Below are positions 1-5,582 of a stretch of 5,582 nucleotides of DNA, piece by piece; position 1 is the stretch's first letter; each line of letters begins with the position of its first letter. A program made the translations under genes and the position numbers. The stretch covers positions 1-5,582 of the forward strand of contig JADING010000034.1 in assembly GCA_017694135.1 (NCBI GenBank). Direction: 5' to 3'. The stretch is from Candidatus Scatoplasma merdavium. Its GTDB lineage: Bacteria; Bacillota_I; Bacilli_A; RFN20; CAG-288. The notes beneath the pieces were generated by a model. The model was not told the origin of the DNA and did no database searches. It worked only from the letters and a program-made list of their open reading frames with translations.

Positions 1-150
1 GAACATATTAATACGTGACTCTTTATGATGACATTGAGGTTATTTGTCTCAGTCTAACTTCAAAGCTAATGCGGTTAAGTATAAGAAAGATAAAGCTGTT
101 ATTTCTTCAAAAAGCGGGTGTAATACGATAATCGATAGATAGTTATCTGA
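1..150. other. Upstream non-coding stretch, no gene identified
   Basis: No convincing gene lies here. On the + strand, the first frame stops at 16-18 (TGA) and again at 55-57, the second has stops at 26-37 and at 140-142, and the third has a stop at 9-11 and ends at 129-131. The left edge could hold the last five codons of an upstream gene ending in the TGA at 16-18, but five codons cannot be recognised. A weak stem (GAC/TGAG at 30-38 against CTCA/GTC at 48-54, with a 2-base bulge) is not followed by a T-run, so I do not call it a terminator. No tRNA or rRNA features were seen. Confidence 0.5.
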
Positions 151-177
151 TTGCTTGTGATTACACATACTTATAAT
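151..177 (+). promoter_or_regulatory. Candidate promoter P1 for the pcrA-ligA-gatCA operon
   Basis: A perfect TATAAT -10 box sits at 172-177. The best -35-like hexamer is TTGCTT at 151-156, which matches TTGACA at only the first three bases and leaves a short 15-base spacer. Transcription would start near 184, giving a leader of about 40 bases that keeps the whole pcrA ribosome binding site. Position and box quality support it. The weak -35 and AT-rich surroundings mean chance remains possible. Confidence 0.4.
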
Positions 178-197
178 CAATATCTCATCTTTTTAAA

Positions 198-206
198 TGG
201 TATAAT
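198..206 (+). promoter_or_regulatory. Candidate extended -10 promoter P2, close to pcrA start
   Basis: Positions 198-206 read TGG followed by TATAAT, a perfect extended -10 element (TGn-TATAAT), a type that can work with a poor -35. No good -35 is seen around 177-184. A start about 7 bases downstream, near 213, would fall inside the AAAGGT ribosome binding site at 210-215 and leave a leader of only about 10 bases. Either this box makes a near-leaderless mRNA, or it is a chance match and P1 is the real promoter. Confidence 0.35.
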
Positions 207-209
207 TAC

Positions 210-215
210 AAAGGT
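210..215 (+). promoter_or_regulatory. Ribosome binding site of pcrA
   Basis: AAAGGT lies 8 bases before the ATG at 224 and is the only Shine-Dalgarno-like sequence near it. It supports the ATG at 224 as the start. It is a weak version of the AAAGGTGG site used later in this operon, and it overlaps the predicted initiation point of P2. Confidence 0.6.
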
Positions 216-223
216 AAAAATTT

Positions 224-2533
224 ATGAGTATCGAGTTTAAAAAAGAACTTAATCCCGAGCAGTATTTAGCTGCGACTTCTGATAGCAAATACCTCCGCAT
301 TATCGCTGGAGCTGGAACGGGGAAAACTAGAACTTTAACGTATCGTTTGGCTTATTTGATAACTAGGGGAGATCTTCTTCCTAACCAGATTGCCGCTATT
401 ACTTTTACTAATAAGGCGGCTAAGGAAATGGCAGAAAGAGTCAATAAACTTCTTTCTGATCGCTGTATAGGTATTGCTTATTCTCCAACTATTTGCACCT
501 TCCACTCTTTTTGTTTGCGTTTCTTGCGTGGGCAATTGACTTCTCACTATTCGGATTTTAAACCTAACTTTTCTATCGCAGATGAAGATGATCAAAAGTC
601 AATCTTTAAAAAGATTGGGGAAGAAATGGGGTATTTAATGAGCGATGATTTGTTTAAAGAAGCAATCGGTATCGTTCATCGTTTGAAATCTCAAGGTTAT
701 AAATACGATGGGAATTACTTTATAAAAGAAGAGTCAAAAGAGGGGTTAGTCTACAACGTCTTTAAGTCTTATCAAAACAAGCTCGCTGAGCGCAACATGT
801 TGGATTTTGATGATATTCTAATTTTCACTAAGGAAATTTTAGAAAACGATAAGAGAGTAAGAGACTATTACTCTATGCGTTATAAGGTATTTATGATTGA
901 TGAATTCCAGGATACCGATAAGCTTCAATACGATATTGTGCGTCTGTTTATGAATAGCGAATGCGAGCTTTGTGTCGTCGGTGATCCGGATCAAACTATT
1001 TACACGTGGAGAGGAGCGGATGACAGCTTAATTACCAGCCAGTTGGCGAAAGATTTCCACCCTTTAAAAACCGTTTCTTTGATTCGAAACTACCGTTCAG
1101 ATCAGAATATTTTAGATGTCGCTAACAAGCTTATTGCCAACAATCCTGACAGGGAAGATAAGTCTTTAATTGCCAATTCTTCTATGCCTGGAGAAAAAGT
1201 TCACTTTCTCAGCTATGACGATGAAGAACAGCAGGCTTTCTTTATTGCTAAGCAGATTTCTAGATGGGTGTCATCAGGGGAAAAAAGATATTCAGATATC
1301 GCTTTAATTTACCGTTCTAACTATATGTCCCGCGCTGTTGAAACGATGTTTAAGCGTTTTTCTATTCCTTATGATATATACGGTGGAATAAGGTTTTACG
1401 AGCGTGAAGAAGTTAAATCTGCTTTGGCTTATCTTCGCGTTTTAATTAATCCTTACGATGACCTTTCCTTTTCGCGCTTAATTAAGTTTCCGCGTTTAGG
1501 TATCGGGGATGTGAGCTTTGAAAAGCTTGAGTTAGAAGCGAAGAGCCGCGGATTAGCGGTAGTAGATTACATTGTGTCTTCTTATCCGGAATTACCTTTA
1601 AATAAAACGGTTATAGCTAAGTTATCTAATTTTGTCAGCGCCTATAAACGCGCGAAAGAAAAACTTAATAAGAAAACTCCAGTTATAGAAGACAACGTCA
1701 AAATTGTAGACGATTACTTTAATGAGAGCGGACTCATTAATTACTATGAAGAAATAGATAAGAAAGAAGCGAAAGAAGGGGAAAGTGGAGAAAGAGTGAG
1801 CAATATCCACGAACTCGTCTCTGATTATCAAGCTTATTTAAAGCGCGCTTTTAGCGTTGATGATGAAGAAGAGATGCCTTTCTCATTGAGCGGCTTTTTG
1901 TTAAATGTCGTCCTTCTTTCTGCTCAGGATGATATCGTTGATGATGATAAAGTCTTGCTAATGACTGGTCACGTGGCTAAAGGCTTGGAATTTAACACGG
2001 TTTTTGCCATCTCTCTAGTCGATGGACTGTTTCCTACTAACCACGCTATTCAAGATGCGTCTTCAAAGAAAATTGAAGAAGAAAGAAGGTTGCTTTACGT
2101 TATACTTACCAGGGCCAAAAAGAGCTTGTACATAACTACTTACAGGGGAATGAGATATGGTGGGCAAGACAATTTGCCTTCCCGCTTCTTACCTGAGATT
2201 GATTTTGTTCCAGAAAACTACGAAGTGAAGAACTCTTTTAAAATGACATATCAAGGAAGCTATATTAAGACTGATAAAGCTTCAATTAAATCACCTTCTT
2301 CAAATGTTTTTTCTAACAGGTATTCCGCTATTAAAGCGCCTAACATATCTCATTTAAAAAAGGCCAATTCTTCTTCTGATGTAGAATATAATGTAGGAGA
2401 TAAAATCGCTCATACCAGTTTTGGTCTCGGCGTAGTTACACGCATAGAAGGCAAATACATCTACGTTGAATTTGAAAACATTGGAGAGAAGAAACTCGTC
2501 AAAGGGTTCCCGTTATTTAAAAAGGTGGAATAG
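224..2533 (+). CDS. pcrA: ATP-dependent DNA helicase PcrA (UvrD/Rep superfamily 1A)
   Basis: This 769-residue cytoplasmic helicase is a 3'-5' ATP-driven translocase acting in nucleotide excision repair, replication restart and removal of recombinase or stalled RNA polymerase (family knowledge). All SF1A motifs are visible: Walker A GAGTGKT at 29-35 (Lys34), Ia ITFTNKAAKEM at 59-69, II DEFQDTD at 226-232, III GDPDQTIYTWRGA at 253-265, IV NYRS at 289-292, V TGHVAKGLEF at 581-590 and VI EEERRLLYVILTRAK at 618-632. Residues 724-769, starting VGDKIAHTSFG, form the C-terminal Tudor-like module that in PcrA contacts RNA polymerase. This tail, together with ligA downstream, favours PcrA over Rep or RecB-type helicases. 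Small departures from the usual sequence are Gly in motif V (TGH) and ILTRA in motif VI. It is somewhat longer than the roughly 720-740 residues common in Bacilli. ATG 224 has an AAAGGT site 8 bases upstream. It is the first gene of the operon and ends with TAG 2 bases before ligA. Confidence 0.96.
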   Translation: MSIEFKKELNPEQYLAATSDSKYLRIIAGAGTGKTRTLTYRLAYLITRGDLLPNQIAAITFTNKAAKEMAERVNKLLSDRCIGIAYSPTICTFHSFCLRFLRGQLTSHYSDFKPNFSIADEDDQKSIFKKIGEEMGYLMSDDLFKEAIGIVHRLKSQGYKYDGNYFIKEESKEGLVYNVFKSYQNKLAERNMLDFDDILIFTKEILENDKRVRDYYSMRYKVFMIDEFQDTDKLQYDIVRLFMNSECELCVVGDPDQTIYTWRGADDSLITSQLAKDFHPLKTVSLIRNYRSDQNILDVANKLIANNPDREDKSLIANSSMPGEKVHFLSYDDEEQQAFFIAKQISRWVSSGEKRYSDIALIYRSNYMSRAVETMFKRFSIPYDIYGGIRFYEREEVKSALAYLRVLINPYDDLSFSRLIKFPRLGIGDVSFEKLELEAKSRGLAVVDYIVSSYPELPLNKTVIAKLSNFVSAYKRAKEKLNKKTPVIEDNVKIVDDYFNESGLINYYEEIDKKEAKEGESGERVSNIHELVSDYQAYLKRAFSVDDEEEMPFSLSGFLLNVVLLSAQDDIVDDDKVLLMTGHVAKGLEFNTVFAISLVDGLFPTNHAIQDASSKKIEEERRLLYVILTRAKKSLYITTYRGMRYGGQDNLPSRFLPEIDFVPENYEVKNSFKMTYQGSYIKTDKASIKSPSSNVFSNRYSAIKAPNISHLKKANSSSDVEYNVGDKIAHTSFGLGVVTRIEGKYIYVEFENIGEKKLVKGFPLFKKVE
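2521..2528 (+). promoter_or_regulatory. Ribosome binding site of ligA inside the pcrA 3' end
   Basis: AAAGGTGG ends 7 bases before the ATG at 2536 and lies within the last codons of pcrA, where it encodes Lys-Val near the C-terminus. It differs from the textbook AAGGAGG by T for A. It can pair with the 16S tail either through AAAGG or through AGGTG, which matches the GGAGGTG register. The same eight bases at the same spacing precede gatA. Confidence 0.7.
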
Positions 2534-2535
2534 CT

Positions 2536-4566
2536 ATGTTAGATACAGATAAAAAGAGAGTTCAAGAACTCACTGAACTTCTAAACAGGTACAATTACGA
2601 ATACTATGTTTTAAATCAGTCTTCGGTTTCTGATCAAGAATACGATTCTCTTTTAGAAGAGTTAAAAAGCATAGAGGAAAGAAGACCGGATTTAAAAAGC
2701 CCTCTTTCTCCTACTCAAAGAGTCGGTGGGAGCGTTCAAGAGGGATTTAAAAAGATTGTTCACCAAAGGATGATGCTCTCTTTAGGAGATGTATTTAACG
2801 AACAGGAATTAATCGATTTTAATGCACGCGTAGAAAAAGATACCCGTTTGCAAGATATCGAATATATGGGTGAAGTAAAAATTGATGGTCTAGCTATGTC
2901 TTTAGTTTATAAAAACGGTGAACTTCAATATGCGGCAACAAGAGGAGATGGAAACGTCGGCGAAGATGTGACTGCTAACGTTTTAACTATCCCTACTATT
3001 CCTACTCATATTAAAGATAAGAGAGATATCGAAGTTCGCGGTGAAGTTTACATGTCTAAAAAGACCTTGGAGGAGCTGAATAAAAAGCGCGCGTTAAATA
3101 ACGAGCCGCTGTTAGCTAACGCGAGAAACGCTGCGGCTGGTTCAATTCGCCAGCTCGATTCAAAAATCGCCGCTTCAAGAAAGCTTTCCGCTTTCTGGTA
3201 CTATTTAGTAAACGCTGAAGAACTCGGCTTTAAACGTCACTCTGATTCTTTAGATTACCTAGCGGAACTAGGATTTGTTACTAATCCGGAAAGAGAGAGG
3301 GTAAAAGGCATCAAAGGAATTTTAAATTACGTTGAAAAATACCGCGAAAAACGACCTTCTTTAGGATATGACATAGATGGTTTAGTCTTTAAAGTTGACG
3401 ATTTAAATCTCCATGAAGTATTAGGTTACACTATGAAAACTCCGCGCTGGGCCATAGCGTATAAGTTCCCGCCTGATGAAGTCTTAACGAAGTTAGAAAA
3501 CATCGTCATTACCGTTGGAAGAACAGGTCGAGTTACTCCTAATGCCGTATTGTCTCCAGTCAGGGTTGCTGGTTCTTTAATAGCTCGCGCAACTTTGAAT
3601 AACGAAGACTTCATTAAATCTAAAGATATAAGAATAGGAGACTACGTGTATTTGCACAAGGCTGGAGATGTTATTCCGGAAGTTTCAAAGGTTGAACTTT
3701 CACGGCGCGATCCTTCATCAGTTCCTTACGTGTTTCCTTCTACCTGTCCATATTGTGGAACGGAGCTAGTGAAATCCGAATCGGATATCCAGCATCGTTG
3801 TCCTAATGAAAATTGCCCTTCGAGAAAAATCAACAAGTTAATTTATTTTGTCTCCGATTACGGGATGGATATCGATGGGCTTGGAGATTCTTTAGTTGAG
3901 CAGCTGTTTAATGAAGGCCTAGTAAAAGAAGTTGACGATTTTTACTCTTTAAAAGAGCACGAGACTGACTTGATGCTTTTAGACGGCATAGGTAAAAAAA
4001 CTTTTGATAGTTTAGTTAAGAACATTGAACGCTCTAAGTCTAATTCCTTAGAGATGCTTGTTTCCGCTTTAGGTATCCCTTTAGTAGGAAAGAAAACGGC
4101 CTTGGAATTGTCTAGGCACTTTGTGCATTTAAGAGCTTTAGTTTCAGCATCTAAAGAGGAACTGAGCAAATTGCAAGACGTTGGAGAAAAGACTGCGGAA
4201 GTTATTTACAATTACTTCCATAACGAAGATAATTTAAATCTAATTGCAAGGTTAGAAGCCTTGGGATTAAACTTTGAGTGCACCTCAATAGTTCAGGCTA
4301 AAGACAACTTCTTTAAAGGGAAAAAATTTGTTTTAACCGGTGGTCTAGCCTCTTCTTCGCGCAACGAAATGACTAAGAGATTAGAAGCTTTGGGAGCGAT
4401 ATCTTCTTCCTCGGTGTCTAAGGTTACGGATTTAGTTATTGTTGGTAGCGATCCCGGTTCGAAATTTGAGAAAGCTCAGAAGTTAAAATTAAGAATAGTT
4501 TACGAAGACGAATTGATAGAACTATTGAAAGAAAGTGAAGGAGGAAAAGATGAAGAAAATAAATAG
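2536..4566 (+). CDS. ligA: NAD+-dependent DNA ligase LigA
   Basis: This 676-residue enzyme seals nicks in duplex DNA during replication and repair, using NAD+ to adenylate an active-site lysine. Domain order is complete. Domain Ia (about 1-65) carries the NMN-binding Tyr23/Tyr24 and SDQEYD at 32-37. The adenylation domain has KIDG at 115-118 with catalytic Lys115 (same number as in E. coli) and Glu113, RGDG at 136-139, EVRGEV at 166-171, DIDGLVFKV at 279-287 and the PRWAIAYKF motif with Lys310. The OB fold includes VGRTGRVTP from 327 and AGDVIPEV at 376-383. The zinc finger uses Cys404, 407, 422 and 427. Helix-hairpin-helix repeats span about 445-585, and a BRCT domain about 592-667 begins near FVLTGGL. 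Length is normal (family about 660-680). Domain Ia is slightly unusual in having Asn27 and Ser29 where Asp and Pro are common. A short charged tail after the BRCT carries the gatC ribosome binding site. The gene starts 2 bases after pcrA and overlaps gatC by 17 bases. Confidence 0.98.
   Translation: MLDTDKKRVQELTELLNRYNYEYYVLNQSSVSDQEYDSLLEELKSIEERRPDLKSPLSPTQRVGGSVQEGFKKIVHQRMMLSLGDVFNEQELIDFNARVEKDTRLQDIEYMGEVKIDGLAMSLVYKNGELQYAATRGDGNVGEDVTANVLTIPTIPTHIKDKRDIEVRGEVYMSKKTLEELNKKRALNNEPLLANARNAAAGSIRQLDSKIAASRKLSAFWYYLVNAEELGFKRHSDSLDYLAELGFVTNPERERVKGIKGILNYVEKYREKRPSLGYDIDGLVFKVDDLNLHEVLGYTMKTPRWAIAYKFPPDEVLTKLENIVITVGRTGRVTPNAVLSPVRVAGSLIARATLNNEDFIKSKDIRIGDYVYLHKAGDVIPEVSKVELSRRDPSSVPYVFPSTCPYCGTELVKSESDIQHRCPNENCPSRKINKLIYFVSDYGMDIDGLGDSLVEQLFNEGLVKEVDDFYSLKEHETDLMLLDGIGKKTFDSLVKNIERSKSNSLEMLVSALGIPLVGKKTALELSRHFVHLRALVSASKEELSKLQDVGEKTAEVIYNYFHNEDNLNLIARLEALGLNFECTSIVQAKDNFFKGKKFVLTGGLASSSRNEMTKRLEALGAISSSSVSKVTDLVIVGSDPGSKFEKAQKLKLRIVYEDELIELLKESEGGKDEENK
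4538..4544 (+). promoter_or_regulatory. Ribosome binding site that fixes the gatC start
   Basis: A perfect AAGGAGG lies 5 bases before the ATG at 4550, inside the last codons of ligA. It decides the gatC start. The alternative upstream GTG at 4535 would place this site inside the coding region and has no comparable site of its own. This is the only textbook Shine-Dalgarno among the four genes. Confidence 0.85.
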
Positions 4567-4846
4567 CGACATCATTGAAGAGTGCGCTAGAAACATGATG
4601 TTTGAAATTACGCAAGAAGAGAGAGAAAACACCTTGAGAGAATTCGAGTCTGTTTTGATGCAGATGGAACTCCTTGGAAAAATTGAAGGTGTTGATTCGG
4701 TTGAACCTATGACTTTTCCTCTTGATGAAATTCACACGTATTTAAGAGAAGATGTAGCTGGTCCTTGTTTAGATGTTAAAGAAGCTTTATCTAACGCTCC
4801 GTCTAAATTGGGTAATCAGATCAAACTTCCAAAGGTGGTCCAATAA
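4550..4846 (+). CDS. gatC: Asp/Glu-tRNA amidotransferase subunit C (GatC)
   Basis: This 98-residue small subunit of the GatCAB complex wraps around and stabilises GatA and bridges it to GatB. The complex amidates Glu-tRNA(Gln) and, in species lacking AsnRS, Asp-tRNA(Asn). GatC hallmarks are present: an N-terminal helical pair (about 6-42) beginning with an IIEECARNMMFEIT segment where the family usually has a VxxxAxLARLxL-like helix, then GVDSVEPM at 47-54, the YLREDV segment at 64-69 and an ALSNAP turn at 79-84. The C-terminus ends KLPKVVQ, like the KVPxV tails of relatives. The length is typical (about 95-100). The start was set at ATG 4550 because of the AAGGAGG site. An in-frame GTG at 4535 would add five residues but lacks support. 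The gene overlaps ligA by 17 bases and gatA by 1, which suggests coupled translation and matched subunit amounts. Confidence 0.93.
   Translation: MKKINSDIIEECARNMMFEITQEERENTLREFESVLMQMELLGKIEGVDSVEPMTFPLDEIHTYLREDVAGPCLDVKEALSNAPSKLGNQIKLPKVVQ
4831..4838 (+). promoter_or_regulatory. Ribosome binding site of gatA inside gatC
   Basis: AAAGGTGG ends 7 bases before the ATG at 4846, within the last codons of gatC (Lys-Val). Sequence and spacing are identical to the ligA site. Together with the TAATG stop/start overlap it supports 4846 as the gatA start. Confidence 0.75.
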
Positions 4847-5582
4847 TGTATTTAAATAAGACTGTTTTAGAGCTTCACGAACTTTTAGTAAGCAAGATGG
4901 TTACCCCTCTTGAACTTGTAAACGAAGCTATTGAAATTATTCGTTCTGACGATTGTAAAGCTTACGAAGCGACGAATTTTGATGCGGCTATAGCCAAGGC
5001 TAAGAGCATTGGAGAAATTAAAAAAGGGGAATATTTTAAAGGTATTCCTTACGTCGCTAAAGATAACTTTTCAACTGCGGGAATTGAAACTACCGCTTCT
5101 TCTAACGTGTTAAACGGATACGTTCCACTTTACGATGCGGAAGTCATTTCTCGCTTAGATAAAGCCGGGGCTATTTTGCTAGCGAAGACTACTATGGATG
5201 AATTGGCAATGGGTGGCTCGGGTATTACTGGTCACAAAGGAGTCAGTAAGAATCCTTACGATAAGTCTCGCATTGCTGGCGGATCTTCATGCGGATCAGC
5301 TATTGCGGTATCTCGCGGTGAAGTTTCTTTTGCTCTAGGTTCTGACACTGGTGATTCAGTTCGTAAACCCGCTTCTTTAGTGGGTATTTATGGGCTTAAA
5401 CCGACTTGGGGAAGAATTTCTCGTTATGGTTTGTTCCCGTTTGCTCAAAGCTTAGACTCTGTTGGTTATTTCGCCCGTTCGGTAGATGATCTAGCTATTT
5501 TGACAACTCTTTTAGCTGGATACGATGAGAAAGATATGTCTTCGTCTACACGCTCGAGCTGCGATTATTTAAAAGAATCTCA
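4846..5582 (+). CDS. gatA: Asp/Glu-tRNA amidotransferase subunit A (GatA), 5' part
   Basis: The first 245 residues of the glutaminase subunit of GatCAB are present; the right edge removes roughly the second half (family about 480 residues). GatA belongs to the amidase-signature family. It hydrolyses glutamine, and the ammonia is channelled to GatB for tRNA amidation. The Ser-cisSer-Lys triad is visible: Lys72 in GIPYVAKDN, cis-Ser147 in GGSSCGSA (145-152) and nucleophile Ser171 in GSDTGDSVRKPA (165-176). The 24-residue gap between the two serines matches the family. Two positions differ from the common GGSSGGSA and GSDTGGSIRQPA forms: Cys149 for Gly, and Asp170 for Gly next to the nucleophile, with Lys174 for Gln. 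From memory, TGDS-type sequences occur in Mollicutes GatA, so this looks like a lineage variant rather than decay. The frame is intact. The start overlaps the gatC stop by one base and has an AAAGGTGG site 7 bases upstream. gatB is expected next but lies outside the window. Confidence 0.96.
   Translation, partial: MYLNKTVLELHELLVSKMVTPLELVNEAIEIIRSDDCKAYEATNFDAAIAKAKSIGEIKKGEYFKGIPYVAKDNFSTAGIETTASSNVLNGYVPLYDAEVISRLDKAGAILLAKTTMDELAMGGSGITGHKGVSKNPYDKSRIAGGSSCGSAIAVSRGEVSFALGSDTGDSVRKPASLVGIYGLKPTWGRISRYGLFPFAQSLDSVGYFARSVDDLAILTTLLAGYDEKDMSSSTRSSCDYLKES

Noticed and set aside
30..54. Bulged hairpin GAC-TGAG / CTCA-GTC considered as a terminator of an upstream gene
   Set aside because: The stem is short, interrupted by a 2-base bulge, has a 9-base loop and is not followed by a run of T.
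69..131. A 20-codon + strand frame starting at ATG 69, giving a basic hydrophobic peptide
   Set aside because: No ribosome binding site precedes it and it overlaps other equally weak frames. Nothing supports translation.
49..168. Minus-strand open frame of 39 codons starting with ATG at 168
   Set aside because: It has no Shine-Dalgarno sequence upstream, its product has no recognisable motif, and it covers the candidate promoter region. A frame this short is expected by chance.
4535..4549. Upstream GTG start for gatC at 4535
   Set aside because: It would put the perfect AAGGAGG at 4538-4544 inside the gene. The ATG at 4550 sits 5 bases after that site and gives a protein of normal GatC length.
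335..4735. Several minus-strand open frames within pcrA, ligA and gatC (335-595, 1622-1831, 3426-3614, 3942-4169, 4436-4735)
   Set aside because: All lie opposite strongly conserved coding sequence, have no family motifs and no supporting start signals. They are antisense shadows of the real genes.
1..5582. Search for CRISPR arrays, insertion sequences, tRNA or rRNA genes, phage genes and riboswitches
   Set aside because: No regularly spaced repeats, transposase motifs, terminal inverted repeats or structured RNA signatures were seen. From 224 on the window is continuous housekeeping coding sequence.

Overview
The window comes from a low-GC, Firmicutes/Mollicutes-type bacterium. It holds four genes, all on the + strand and packed head to tail: a PcrA/UvrD-family DNA helicase (pcrA), the NAD+-dependent DNA ligase (ligA), and the first two subunits of the tRNA-dependent amidotransferase (gatC, then gatA, which is cut by the right edge). 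The order pcrA-ligA-gatC-gatA matches a gene neighbourhood well known in low-GC Gram-positives. Five Trp codons are visible and all are TGG, and no coding frame is broken by TGA. This argues against the UGA=Trp code of Mycoplasma and Spiroplasma. It fits an Acholeplasma-like or Erysipelotrichia-like relative, or another low-GC Firmicute. The lineage is inferred from gene order, base composition and the style of GatA; it is not proven.

Layout. Bases 1-223 carry no gene I can defend. They hold two candidate promoters (TATAAT at 172-177 and an extended TATAAT at 201-206), a 7-base inverted repeat around the upstream one, and the pcrA ribosome binding site. From 224 on the DNA is almost entirely coding. 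pcrA and ligA are separated by 2 bases, ligA overlaps gatC by 17 bases, and gatC overlaps gatA by 1 base (TAATG). There is no internal terminator and no room for an internal intergenic promoter, so the four genes almost certainly form one operon that continues past the right edge, presumably into gatB.

Function. PcrA unwinds DNA and removes obstacles during repair and replication, and LigA seals nicks in the same processes. GatC and GatA belong to the GatCAB enzyme, which converts Glu-tRNA(Gln) and/or Asp-tRNA(Asn) into the correctly charged tRNA. DNA maintenance and translation genes are therefore co-transcribed.

This is essentially a conserved housekeeping region and I found no new system. 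The points most worth a second look are the GatA active-site variant (an Asp directly before the catalytic Ser, and Cys in the cis-Ser loop), the promoter that overlaps the pcrA ribosome binding site, and the reuse of one AAAGGTGG ribosome binding site at the same distance in front of ligA and gatA.
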